Assembly: GCA_021292165.1 (NCBI GenBank)
Contig: CM037876.1
Coordinates: 316,972,776 to 317,036,775, forward strand
DNA: 64,000 nt
DNA from: Shinisaurus crocodilurus
Lineage: Eukaryota > Chordata > Lepidosauria > Squamata > Shinisauridae
Direction: 5' to 3'
Part shown: piece by piece, positions 33,343 to 43,763 of the stretch
Layout: every line of letters begins with the position of its first letter
How positions within the stretch are numbered: position 1 is the first letter of the stretch
Translations under genes and position numbers: made by a program
The notes under the pieces: model-generated
Told to the model about the DNA's origin: nothing
The model's database searches: none
The model's input: the letters and a program-made list of their open reading frames with translations, nothing else

Positions 33343-33420
33343 TAACTGTTGTAAACCACCCAGAGAGCTTCGGCTATTCGGCGGTATAAAAATGTATTAA
33401 ATAAATAAATAAATAAATTA
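33343..33420 (+). mobile_element. LINE 3' tail with (AAAT)n
   Basis: GTAAACCACCCAGAGAGCTT then CGGCTATTCGGCGGTATAAA, ending in (AAAT)n. Only the tail is present. Confidence 0.65.
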
Positions 33421-33424
33421 TAGA

Positions 33425-33742
33425 ACATCTGAACAGCCCTGAAAGGCCCAATCTCATCTGATCTCAGAAACTAAGCAGGGTCGGGCCTGGTTAGTACTTG
33501 GATGGGTGACCGCCTTGGAAGACCAGCTGCTGTAGGGAGGGACCATCGCTCAGTGGGACAGAGCACATGCTTTGCACACAGGAGGTCCCAGGTTCGATCC
33601 CCGGCCTCCAGGTAGGGCTTGGAAATAATCCTGCCTGGAACCCTGGAGAGTTGTGGCTGCCAGTCAGTGTCAAGTTGTCAACAGTACTGGGCTAGATGGA
33701 CCCAGGGTCTGACTCAGTGTAAGGCAGCTTCCTATGTTCCTA
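33425..33742 (+). mobile_element. Composite 5S-tRNA-Ala SINE
   Basis: 33425-33535 resembles 5S rRNA closely (CTCATCTGATCTCAGAAACT, AAGCAGGGTCGGGCCTGGTT, AGTACTTGGATGGGTGACCG). A tRNA-Ala-like unit begins at 33537 (ATCGCTCAGTGGGACAGAGC, ATGCTTTGCACAC, AGGTTCGATCCCC), then a body (CCCTGGAGAGTTG, CTAGATGGACCCAGGGTCTG) ending GGCAGCTTCCTATGTTCC. Both pol III internal promoters are recognisable. Confidence 0.9.
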
Positions 33743-34859
33743 AAGTCCCTGCAAATTGCCCTGGGTCTGTCTGGTTTTTTAAACAATTCTCATAATAAAA
33801 CACATCTGACTATGGAGTCAACAACTCCTCCCCAAGGATCGTTTGGCCAACGTACCCTCAGTATTTACAACAACATTCAAGTTTATGACATCCTTTCTCT
33901 TTCCCCATCTCCAGCAAATGTCAGACATATTTCCTTTCAAGGAACTGGAGTGAAATGCCACTGGTAGCAAGTTTTAAAATAAGGTTCATATAAACTGGTT
34001 CATTTTGACATATCAATTCCCATTAATCTTCTATGAAATTTACCCCCAGAGATTTTCCCATCTTTTTTTTTTTTTTTAAAAAGAAGACACAGTATTGACC
34101 CTTTACCGTTTCAAGGGGGAAGCAAATGATGCCCATCTTTTGTCAGTGATTTTTATGTAAGCTCAGCAGCTTGAACTTCTATTTCATTACAGTATTTATT
34201 TCCCAAGACTTTGCAAAATAATTATTCTTAGGTTTGCCCAGCAGTTTCTCATAAAACATATAATTATGCCTTAAGGAAGCCAGTTAGCAGCCAAAAAGCT
34301 TTTACAATAATCATAAAAGGGATGAGGCGAGGTACTTCGTAAAGAGCGAATAACCGTTAAAATAACAAAAAAGCGGTGGCTGGAATATTGAACCTTCTGT
34401 GTATCTTACCAAGTTAAAATAGTCTGTACATTATGAACCCTGCTTCCAAATTTGTTTCAGTAAATGCTGCTAGCTCCTTGCCCTGCCCACAGCTTTTGGC
34501 TGCAGTGAATTTTGCGGTCTGTAAATGACAATGACATGTCATTTTACTTCTTCCACCTTTGCTGCACCATTGGGTGGTGCATGTGTGAGCAGCTGCCTCT
34601 GAGTCTGAAGAAAGTGCGAGTTTACTGAGCTGTTCTCTGGGATTTGCAGGCAGTGCAGAACAAGATCTCATTCAGGGATTCCATCCTTAAAAGAGGTCCA
34701 GAAGAGAATTCCCCATCATGGGGGGGGGGGGGGGAAGAGACATTCCAGACCCCCACACGGGCGTCCTTTCTGGTCACTTGTAACTCTGCCTGACTTTCTG
34801 GCTCTATATATCGTGACTATATATGCCATTGCTCTAAACAATGAAACGTCAAATGAATC
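33743..34859. other. Single-copy sequence, possible conserved noncoding element
   Basis: No repeats are recognised between about 34080 and 34700 apart from T and G runs (34065-34077, 34720-34733). It is AT-rich, with homeodomain-type words. No gene is seen. Confidence 0.35.
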
Positions 34860-35046
34860 CTTTACAGGACCATCTTCCATCTGGTAACCTGTGTCCTCAC
34901 TGTGGGAAGCTGTGTGGATCTAGAATTGGCCTCCACAGTCACTTCCGGACCCATCGCTAGAGTCTACACAATCTTCTTTAGAATTTCCTCCTTTTTATCC
35001 CGGAAGACAATCTTACTCGGTCACGAGTGATCGCCTGATGATGACT
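34860..35046 (+). mobile_element. Zinc-finger LINE 3' end
   Basis: Encodes DHLPSGNLCPHCGKLCGSRI and GLHSHFRTHR, then the stop, 3' UTR and GATGATGA tail of the family at 63364. Heavily 5'-truncated. Confidence 0.85.
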
Positions 35047-35202
35047 AGGTATGCACGTCAAGAGCACAAATCCCTCCATTTCTGAAAAGCGATTTGACCG
35101 CTGTTCAGGGCCACATGCAGATTTTTTTGTGGGTCCTTGGGAAACAGAATATCAGTGGGGGGGGGGCTTTGTCACTCTCCTTTCATTTTCTAACCTTCAG
35201 GG

Positions 35203-35400
35203 GAGGGCCCACAGCTCAGGGACAGAGCGTGTGCTTTGCAACCAGTCTCAGGGGGCAGCGTGCCTTTGAATACCTGTTGCTCGGGAACACGAGCAGGCGG
35301 ATGCTAATGCACTCATGTCCTTCTCGTGAGTTCCTTAGAGGCAGCTGGTCGGCCACTACGTGGACAGAAGGCTGCACTAGATAGGCCTGACATATCGAAG
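35203..35400 (+). mobile_element. tRNA-SINE head joined to an L3-like tail
   Basis: 35205-35250 has a box-A-like CACAGCTCAGGGACAGAGCG and TGCTTTGCAA. 35265-35395 matches the L3-like 3' UTR (TAATGCACTCATGTCC, GGCAGCTGGTCGGCCACTAC, GCACTAGATAGG). They may be two overlapping insertions or one chimera. Confidence 0.5.
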
Positions 35401-35774
35401 TAGGTATGGGAAGGAGAACTGCTGCCAGTCCGTATAAGCAAGTCAAGTGGCTCCCCCCGGTCAGTGCTCAGTTACCGGGCAAGGGAATCGGTTCCACTGA
35501 ACTTAGAAGGAATTCTGAGCGCATGTAGGACTCTCGCAGTAAGCCCCACAGCCACACTTGGCTGCACAAACTCCCAAAGGAGGTTCATTCTGTGGAGATG
35601 GAAGACTCGTCCCATGTGGCCTTTCCTCTTCCGCAGCCATGCAGGAGCACGAGACTGCAGGATCAGCAGCTACAGGCCCTTGAAGGATTGCAAACAGCTC
35701 TTCCTGGGGAGGGAGCTGCTTGCAGGACAAGCCCAGCCAGTCCGTCGAAGTCTGCAGAGGTTTCCAGACATTTG
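35401..35774. other. No recognised feature
   Basis: Single-copy looking sequence; nothing recognised. Confidence 0.4.
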
Positions 35775-35918
35775 CTGAATCATAGAATCATAGAATCATA
35801 GAATCATAAAAAAAGTAGAGTTGGAAGGGGCCATTGAGTCCAACCCCCTGCTCAATGCAGGAATCCAGGTCAAAGCATCCCTGACAGATGGCCGTCCAGC
35901 CGCACCTTGAATGCCCGA
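35775..35918 (-). mobile_element. CR1 LINE 3' end fragment
   Basis: Begins with four ATCATAGA repeats and continues through the CR1 3' UTR to the CACCTTGAATGCC C-terminal codons, where it is broken. Confidence 0.9.
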
Positions 35919-35929
35919 GACAGCGACTG

Positions 35930-36700
35930 GGTTCACACGACATGCTAAGCCACCATGGCTTCGAAGCCATGGCGGCTTAATGTGTTGTCCAAATGTCCAA
36001 ACCTGGCGTTCTCCCCCCCCCCCTTGCAGGGTGGCTTCGTAGCCATGGCTCGTTATAGGGTTTCCTCAACCCTCTGTGGCTTAGCGAACCCAGATGGCAC
36101 GCTAAGCCATGGGCAACCCAAAAAACAAGCGAGCCCCTTGGCAAGAGCAGCAGAACGTCTTGCTGCTCTGGCGAAGCAGCTCTGGGTTGGCGGGGGAGCG
36201 CGGTCATCGGACTCCTCAGGAGGAAGCAAATGACAGCAGGCCAGTGTCTGCTGTGCAGCGCCTGAGAATGTGGGGGGAAGAGGGCGGGGGAAGAGGAGGT
36301 GTGCTCCCCCCCCGGAGGAGCCCCAGGAGAACAAGCACCTCTTCACCCCAAGAGAAGGCGACGGACAAGCCGCATTGTACGCGGCTTCCTTGAGTGGAGG
36401 CTCTGCGCAACGCAGCTCGGCCCTGCCGCCGCCTCTGTCAGCTGCCCCAAAGTGCCACTTGGGCACTTTGGGGTCACGGCCATCCTCGCTCTGGTCCCCT
36501 GGGATACTGGTGGGAGGACTGAGAGGGGAAGAGTGGGGAGGAGATGCCTCAGGACTCTCGCTATGCCTGGGCACAGTTGGGGGGCAGGCTAACGAAGGTC
36601 AGGGTGACTGTAGCCATCCTGGCCTTAAAGCACACTGGGAGCTGTCCAGGGTCCTGAATGCTGCTCGCCAGAATCAGCCGTGACCATGCCAGTGTGAACT
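35930..36700. mobile_element. Candidate GC-rich TIR element (GGGTTCACAC ends)
   Basis: The left end GGGTTCACACGACATGC and right end ...GCCAGTGTGAACTC are imperfect inverted repeats. Inside are duplicated GCTAAGCC/GGCTTAGC and CCATGGC words and a GC-rich middle. The long frames here are compositional. The boundaries are approximate. Confidence 0.45.
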
Positions 36701-36846
36701 CATTTACCTTAATCTGACTCCTCATACCTTGATTTATCTCGACCTGAATGTCTTAGAACTGACCTACTCGACTGGACCCAACTTACTATAACTTGACCTG
36801 TTCTGACCTGCCTTGTAACTTCAGCTTGACTTACATGGCTGGAACT

Positions 36847-38467
36847 AGGGGATATGCAACACTGGGAAAACCCTTCCGTTTGCGTTCAATGGACTTCCAA
36901 CACATTTCTCACCTGACGGCCGAAAGCAGGCAGATTTGGGGGGGGCGGGGGCAGCTTCCGTGAAATTGCTTGAAACATTTGCACAAATTTGGAGCTGAGA
37001 ACTATGCACCTCTAGCACAATTTGTGCAAATTGCATAAATTATGCAAATCGGGGCTGACTCATTAGATTTGCGTTGTTGCTGTTGTTGGGGCATTTAACA
37101 CGAGAAGTATGGAAGCATCTTTCTCCCACTGCAGATGCACATGCTCCACTTTGGCCCAGGGATGTTGAAGAGTCCTTGGTCCCGAGTCGAGTCACGAGTC
37201 TTTGGACCTGAGTCTCGAGTCGAGTCTCGAGTCCGAGGTCCAAAATGGTGACTCGAGTCGAGTCCCGAGTCACTCCCAAAGCGGTGGCCCATGGAGGGAG
37301 CGGGAGGGTCTCCGCGAGAGGAAGAAGAGCTGCCCTTCCTCCCACGGAGACCCTCCTGCTCCCTCCATGGGCTGCTGCCGCCGCCACTCACCGTCCTTCC
37401 CTCATCCCTGCTCCTGCCGCCGGCGGTGGCAGGGATGTATTACGAGCCCTCCCTGGGCTCGTAGTTCTCCACGGCGGAGCGGCCCAAACTCGCTCTTCTG
37501 AATGGCACAGAGCATTCTCCGCGCCGCTCGAGTCGCTGCCACCTCGACACCTCACCTCGCCACCGCCCTCACCGCGCTGCTGCTGCCCTCACCTCACCGC
37601 CGCCGCCACCGCCCTCACCTCCACCTCCGCCGCCCTCACCTCACCTACGCCGCCCTCACCTCACCTCCGCCTCAGCTGCCGCTGCCCTCGCCTCCTCCGC
37701 CGCCGCCACCGCCGACCTCACCACCTCTGCCGCCACCACCGCCGTCGACCTCACCGCCACCGCCGCCACCATCGCCATCGCACACAGCACGCCGCGTCAC
37801 ACCGCCAGCGCCGTTGCTCTGTTTTTGGCGGGGTTGCTGTGGTTCCTCCCGCCAAAAACAGAGTGACGGCGCTGGCGGCGTGACGCGGCATGCTGTGTGC
37901 GATGGCAGTGTGCGATGGCGGCGTGATGCGGCGGCGAGGGCGGTGGCGGCGGCGGAGGAGGTGAGGGCGGAGGAGGAGGAGGAGGAGGTGAGGGCGGCAG
38001 CGGCGGCAGAGTCCTTGGGCTCGAGTCCCGAGTTGAATCTCAAGTCCCACATAAATTATTGGGACTCGAGTGGGACTCGAGTCAGAGGGGGGACTCAGTC
38101 CGACTCACGAGTCGAGTCCCCGAGTCCGAGTCCCCATCCCTGCTTTGGCCACCTTGAATTTTCTGACAGTTGATTTCAGATTTGTGCAAAAATCAGGCCT
38201 CAGCTCTGCAGTTTGTGCAAATGTATGGAATTTGCACAAATTTATGCAATTTGCAGGGCAGAGATCTGAATTTTGCACAAATTTCCTGGCTTTTTAAAAA
38301 AAAATTATGCAAATTCCCACTTTAAAAATGGAGGTCCGTGTGCTGGTTCAAGTTGCATTGGATCGAGTTGGCACCAGCACAGGGTTGACGGAACAGAATC
38401 CATGGGGATGGATCAAGAAAATCCATTGGATCTTTCACCCCCTATTAGATTCTTCACACGTCCCTAG
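36847..38467. mobile_element. AGGGATG-family transposon interrupted by a hAT element
   Basis: Outer ends AGGGGATATGC and ACGTCCCTAG, with near-duplicate flanks CTGGAACT (36839-36846) and CTAGAACT (38468-38475), 7 of 8. The interior has repeated TTTGCACAAATTT words. A separate hAT element occupies 37157-38142, so the original element was about 627 bp. Confidence 0.65.
37157..38142. mobile_element. GAGTC-rich hAT element with GC-rich palindromic interior
   Basis: The ends CAGGGATGTTGAAGAG and CCCCATCCCTG carry the subterminal GAGTC arrays of this family. A perfect 8-bp duplication CTTTGGCC lies at 37149-37156 and 38143-38150. The interior differs completely from the 46771 copy: a CCTCACCGCC pyrimidine-rich array (37530-37760), a GC-rich hairpin around TTTTTGGCGGG/CCCGCCAAAAA (37770-37910) and a GGCGGCGGAGG purine-rich arm (37910-38010). 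No coding capacity is evident. Confidence 0.93.
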
Positions 38468-39280
38468 CTAGAACTCCAACCTGAATCTGCATGGCTTACC
38501 TGTCTCACACCGTGTGACAAAGCAGGATAGCATCGGCCATCTCAGCTCCAGTGGTTTTATCTGCATCAAGGTTGGGAGCTAACCATGGGTTGATTCAGGT
38601 TATTTCAGTGCAGGTCCTTTAAGTCTATTCATAAAGTTGTAGTCCTGATTTGAACCCCAGTATTTGTGTCTCGCTTCTTTATTCCTGGAGTCATGGACAA
38701 TAAAGTATCCAGGGCATGTCCCTCCTCCCTCACAATACAGGAGAGTTTGCTAATATATATTGTTTTACCTGACCTGCTGCAAAATACACACAAAGCAATT
38801 TTTTGAATTGTTTATAATTTCGTTTGGGTTATTAAGGGTATATGTATTTTTTAAAAGCATGCAATTTTCCCATTGTGCTTTATGAACCGTGCACCTTTTT
38901 CTCTCGGAGGTTGCCTGCTGTAAGTGAATTTGTGATTGGATAGACACATTAGTGCCCGGGTGAAAATCTTGCTGTTTAAAGAAAGAAAAAGAAAAAGAAT
39001 AAACTGCAAAGATAAACACATTTGTGTACAGAAAGGACGCCTAAAGGGGAGGTGGCATATACCTGCTCTTTCAAAGTAGGAAGCAATGCTGCCATAACTA
39101 TACATTTGAAAGAGGCCTAGAGGCCAACAGACCAAAATCTGGCTGGGCTTTTCAGATTAATATGGGGTGTTCAGCCTCCCTCACTTCTGCAGCTCCCTCC
39201 TCCTTCTCCCAAATCCCTAGTCAGGGGCTCCACTGAAGCGGTATGAAACCTCAAAAGCACTCGGCATGTGTAGCAGGAAA

Positions 39281-39282
<2 letters not shown>
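38468..39282. other. No recognised feature
   Basis: Single-copy looking sequence; nothing recognised. Confidence 0.4.

Positions 39283-39331
<49 letters not shown>
39283..39331. repeat. (ATT)n microsatellite
   Basis: About 16 ATT units, followed by a minus-oriented LINE-like tail (ATAACCCACCTTTTCCCCAG) to about 39475. Confidence 0.9.
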
Positions 39332-39614
39332 TATAACCCACCTTTTCCCCAGTACTGGGACTCAAGGTGGCTTCAGAACATTAAAATTTGTACAATTAAA
39401 ACATATAGATAGAGAAATACAAAAGTTAAAAATATAATTAAATCAGAAATAGTATTAAAATTATATAAAATATCACAGCTAAACCTTCTGAGGGATGACT
39501 GACACCATCCAGACATTCTGGCCACAGAGCGGGAAATCTGGAATACACGCAGCCCTCTGTCACTGCATGTGCAATGTCACACATGAGCTAGAGCAGATGT
39601 GCATGCTTCTGTAT

Positions 39615-39750
39615 CGGGGCTCTCCAACCTTGGGCCCCCAGATGTTGCTGGCCTCCAGCTCCCAGCATACCCAGCCAGCATGGCTAATGGCAAGGGATGC
39701 TGGGAGCTGCAGTCCAGCAACATCTGGGGACCCAAGGTTGGAGAGCCCTG
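39615..39750. mobile_element. Diverged hairpin MITE, GGGGCTCTCC ends
   Basis: Inverted ends CGGGGCTCTCCAACCTTGG and CCAAGGTTGGAGAGCCCTG. The flanks TTCTGTAT and TTCTATAT match at 7 of 8. The arms carry CTCCAGCTCCCAGCAT. An older relative of the CAGTG hairpin family. Confidence 0.85.
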
Positions 39751-40778
39751 TTCTATATGCCCACCACTGATCCTGCCTCCTCAGAAAAAATGGGAGACAA
39801 ATGGGAGGAACTGGGTGACCATCTCTGGTCCCATTATTCCAAAGGGGCTCGCAGATGGGAGACTGTGCCCCCCCCCTTCTGCATTAGTCATCCCTTGACT
39901 TGTCTTTTGCCCTGCCCAAAAGTATATTAAGTGCTCATACATGAGCCACCAGGATTATCTGCAAAATAGAATTAAGACGCCAGGCAAGATTTATTTGGTA
40001 AATTAGCCCTCGGTCCACTGAGAAAGAAGGTCGTGCACTTCATTAAAATAGATTAATGTAGAACAACTGCTATCTATTAAGACTGGGTGCCTGCAAGGAC
40101 CTCCTAGCTCATTGCAAATACACCCATGATGTGCATGTAGTTTACAGGAGGGAAATCAAAGTGGTTTTAAAATGCCCAGCACTTTACAATTTAGAACGCA
40201 AGAGGAAATGCATTCTTTATAACCCCTCCAACCATTGATCAATTAGTTCTTGTTCAGAATTGGCAGCCAGTCAGGTAGCTGCAGGGGAGTGCCAGAAAAA
40301 AGTCCAAGTTCCACTCTCTGCAGAGATGAGGCATGGGGGGGGGGGGGCATTTTGCAAAATCCCAGAGAATTCCAGCTCTGCTTTCGTACAGGCAATGGGT
40401 GCCCTGGCCACTCTGCTTCGAATCGTAAGGAAACCACATGAATGGGTATTCTGGAACTTGGCAGGTTGGCAGGCTTCAGGCTTGCTTCTTGATCCACTAG
40501 GCTTTTCCCCCCTCTTTTTTTACTAGACCCCTGAGGTCCACCAGGTGGGTCAGAGGTGGAAGGAAAGGACATTCACTTAGAATAAAGGAACAGGCAGCCT
40601 CTGAGCACACGCTTGGCCCAAGAATTTGTTTTAGTACAAGAACTGAGCTTTTAGTGCAGGGACGCAGAACCTCTTTCAGCCCGGGGGCCAGATTTCAGTT
40701 TGGAGAAGCCTCTCGGAGGCCGCATTCCAGTGGTGGGCGTGGCCCAAGGCAGTGCTAGGTTTTGCATGATGGGCAGAA
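39751..40778. other. No recognised feature
   Basis: Single-copy looking sequence with a G run at 40336-40348. Confidence 0.4.
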
Positions 40779-41299
40779 CGATATTGCCACCTGACATCAG
40801 GATTATCACCTGACATGGAGGATGTCTCTTGAGGTGAAGTACACAAGGTCTTCAGTCACCAGACATAGTCTCAAGGTTTATGAGTCATAGACCTTGGGAC
40901 AGATTTGCAGTAAACATGTTGTGAAAAACAGGTTATATAATAGGTGAGTAATATCCTATTTATAGGTACAGGGTCTAGGGGTATAAAGACAGACACTTAT
41001 TGACACAGTGACCACTCCTTCTCTTGACTTCCTGGCTCTCTGTCTCTTATTCTGGACTTCTACTTCAAGTCAGTCACTTCACTGCATCTCAGCCTTACCA
41101 CTGGGGTCTTGGATTTGTATCTGCAATCATGTAGTGAGTAAGAGATGCATTGCTTGCCTTAATCCCATGTAATTGGGTCTTACAAATAAACTCTTTAATC
41201 TTTATTAACTACTATTATCTCCTCCTTCCGTCTGCATGACTAGGACTGAGGGTCACTGGCTAGGTAAGCTTTTGAACCCGGGTCAGTCCAGCTCTCACA
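40779..41299 (+). mobile_element. Possible solo LTR
   Basis: Features in LTR order: a TATA-like GTATAAAGA at 40980, pyrimidine-rich R-like sequence, AATAAA at 41185-41190 with T-rich sequence after it, and a CTCTCACA end. GGCAGAA occurs on both sides (40772-40778 and 41300-41306). The left end reads CG instead of TG, and a 7-bp duplication is unusual, so the boundaries are tentative. No internal retroviral genes are present in the window. Confidence 0.4.
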
Positions 41300-41602
41300 G
41301 GCAGAAGGGGCGGGGCAAAAAAAAACACCCCTAAACTATCTCGGTATTTTGGCTTAAGACTCTCACTGCCAGTAGCTAAGCCTCAGGAGAAGCATTTCAA
41401 CTTTTTAGAATGGGGGGCGGGAACTGTGCAAAAGCCAATAAAACCGCCCAATGATTGGCAGGTGGGGAAAGGGGTGGTGCCAGGAGAAGGGGGTGTGGTC
41501 CCCACAGGATCCCTGGAGGGGCAGATTTGCCCCCCAGGCCCTGATGCTCTGCGCCCCTATTTGAATGCTTCCACATGCAAATCCACTCCTGGCTTCCCCC
41601 TA

Positions 41603-41740
41603 AGCCAGGGCTGGGCAACTGGTGGCCCTCCAGATGTTTTGGCCTACAACTGCTATAATCCCTCACCATTGGTTATGCTGGCTGGGGCTGCTGGGAGTTG
41701 TAGGCCAAAGCATCTGGAAGGCCACAAGTTGCCTCACGCT
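41603..41740. mobile_element. Diverged hairpin MITE (GGGCAACTGGTGGCC type)
   Basis: The arms GGCAACTGGTGGCCCTCCAG and GGCCACAAGTTGCC, with GGCCTACAACTGC and GGGAGTTGTAGGCC inside. The same family as 7646. Confidence 0.7.
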
Positions 41741-41937
41741 GCACTGGCACCACTAGAGCTGGACTAGCGGGCAGATGTCAGGGGAGCCCGCACCCTCAGG
41801 GGCCCCGCCACAGACTCAAGGGCCCCCAAGGGTCAGAGGTGGCGAGGGGTGCCAGCTTTTTCCTCTTGTTTTGTTTTTTAACTCTTCACAGAAGGTGCCC
41901 TGCAGAGGGGAGTTCCAGTCACACCCACCATTTCCCT

Positions 41938-41962
41938 TCTTTCTTTCTTTCTTTCTTTTTTT
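41938..41962. repeat. (TTTC)n microsatellite
   Basis: Five to six TTTC units followed by a T run, just before a hairpin MITE. Confidence 0.85.
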
Positions 41963-41984
41963 TGGTTTCTATAATGATATAAAC

Positions 41985-42119
41985 CAGTGTTCTCCAACCT
42001 TGGGTCCCCAGATGTTTTTGGCCTACAACTCCCAGCATGCCCCAGCCAGCTACGCTGGCTGGGGCATGCTGGGAGTTGTAGGCCAAAAACATCTGGGGAC
42101 CCAAGGTTGGAGAACACTG
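41985..42119. mobile_element. Hairpin hAT-like MITE (copy 6)
   Basis: Near-perfect palindrome with a perfect 8-bp duplication ATATAAAC (41977-41984 and 42120-42127). The 24 bp to its right reappear beside copy 8 at 51398. Confidence 0.93.
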
Positions 42120-42143
42120 ATATAAACCCAACCACCCTTCCCT

Positions 42144-42829
42144 AAAAAAATGGAGAGAAACTACACTAGACTAGACTGTACTGCTCCCCAGTGGCCCAAC
42201 GGCAATGGAACATTCTTGCTTCTGCAGTCCCTTTCCGGGCTCCTTCAGTGCTCATTTTCTATTCCGTAGCTCCCAGCATCCTGCAAGGGAACTGGTCTGA
42301 AGGCATGGATAAGATGTCAATTCTTAGTCAGAGAACCTCAGAATTATGCACCGTTTATTCCGAAGCATTATCTCTCTTCCCCTGTAATATCATTGTATCT
42401 TCAGGCTACGGGGACAAGGGAAGTTCCTTTTCCTTGTCCCACCCCCTTCCGATATGTATAATGACTCCTGACTCTTAAATATTTATTATGGTTTGGGGGC
42501 TCTGACTAAGTGAAGGCTCCGTCTTGCCAAAGCCAGAGTGTGGTCAAAGTGTGGTCCAGCTGCCCCTAGGCATGTATCACTTGCTAAAACGTTGAAAAGA
42601 CTAAAACGTTGAAAAGGATCCTGGGGAACACATTTAAAGGCAAGAAAAAGAAAAGTGAACTGGTCATTATGCTTGTAGACAAAAAATATTGGAAGAATGT
42701 GAACGTCTGTGCACATGTTGTGGGCTTTAAGAAGAGGTCAGACCCCAAAAGCCAAAGTGTATGCCATGTGACTTCCCTGTCTCAGGAGCTGCGATGGCTT
42801 CTAGTCCATTCTGGTTATCAGTTTTAATG
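42144..42829. other. No recognised feature
   Basis: Single-copy looking sequence; nothing recognised. Confidence 0.4.
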
Positions 42830-43050
42830 CTCTACCGAGCTCGGAACTGGGATACGTCAAGGGCCATCTCCGTCCATATGAGCCTGCCCGCTCACTGACT
42901 TCTACCAGGGAGACTGTCCTCCGTTTCCTGCTGGCACCTGATGTGGGGCTGGTGGGGACACAGCAGAGAGCCGTCCCTGGGGCTGGCCTAGACAGTGGGA
43001 CTCCCTGCCAAGGGAGGCCACATTGTCCCCTCCCTGATAGTCTTCTGGTA
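42830..43050 (+). mobile_element. L2-like LINE ORF2 remnant
   Basis: A frame with GYVKGHLRPYEPARSLTSTR and DVGLVGTQQRAV resembles the region just before the C-terminus of L2-type ORF2 proteins. Heavily decayed. Confidence 0.5.
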
Positions 43051-43077
43051 AGACAGGAACACAGGAAGCAGTTCACT

Positions 43078-43657
43078 GAGGCAGACCCTTGGACCGCTAA
43101 ACTATGGAATTCACTTCCACAGGATGTGGCGATGGCCACCAATTTGGAGCAGGGGTGTTAATCCTACCTGGTAGGGGGGGGGGTGCTCGCCTTTTCCCAG
43201 AAGGCCCGAATCCCCCGCACTGCTCGATCCGCCTCGCCGGCAGCACGGGGTCCCGTCGCGTCATTTCCGGCTGCCAGGAAGTGACACGACGGGACTCCGC
43301 ACTGAGTTTTTCGCGTAAAAACCAGGGCAACCTAGTTTAAAACAGCCACGATTTGCTGTTCTCGGATACATCCCTAAAATTTTTGGAGGGCTTTAAAAGG
43401 GGATTGGACAAATTCATGGAGGAGAAGGCTATCAGTGGCTACTAGTCCTGATTGGCTATGTACTTGCTCCAGTCTCAGAGGCAGTATGGCTACGTACACC
43501 AGTTGCTGGGGAATATGGGCAGGAGGGTGCTGTTGCACTCATGTCTTGCTTCTGGGATCCTGTGGGCAGCTGGTTGGCCACTGTGTGGACAGAATGCTGG
43601 ACTAGATGGGCCCTTGGTCTGATCCAGCCTCAGGGCTCTTCTAATGTTCTTATGTTC
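43078..43657 (+). mobile_element. L3-like CR1 3' end with an internal insertion
   Basis: DPWTAKLWNSLPQDVAMATN at 43083-43142 is the ORF2 C-terminus. The continuation GGCTTTAAAAGGGGATTGGA appears only at 43389, after an inserted block (43152-43385). The 3' UTR ends TGTTCTTATGTTC. Confidence 0.85.
43152..43385. mobile_element. Inserted MITE-like block inside an L3 tail
   Basis: Begins CAGGGGTGTTAATCC and ends near GATACATCCCT. TTTGGAG occurs on both sides, compatible with a target duplication of about 7-8 bp. The inside has GGTCCCGTCGCGTCATTTCC against GGAAGTGACACGACGGGACT, an inverted pair. It resembles the hairpins at 30015 and 37800 (ACCAGGGCAAC). Confidence 0.55.
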
Positions 43658-43763
43658 TTTTGAGGCAGGAGGTTTTCTAGCCCTACCAGGAGATGCTGGG
43701 ATCTGGGAATTGAATTGACTTTTTGTGTATTTGATTTTAATGTATTCTCTTTGTAAACCACTT
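43658..43763 (-). mobile_element. tRNA-SINE body fragment
   Basis: Reversed, GCATCTCCTGGTAGGGCTAG and CTCCTGCCTC match the tRNA-Ala SINE body. Only about 55 bp. Confidence 0.5.

Noticed and set aside
33425..33535. 5S rRNA gene
   Set aside because: Several substitutions, direct fusion to a tRNA-like SINE unit and a second copy with the same structure. It is a SINE head.
37202..38173. 200-codon Pro/Ser/His-rich frames
   Set aside because: Products of the CCTCACCGCC array inside the hAT element bounded by perfect 8-bp duplications.
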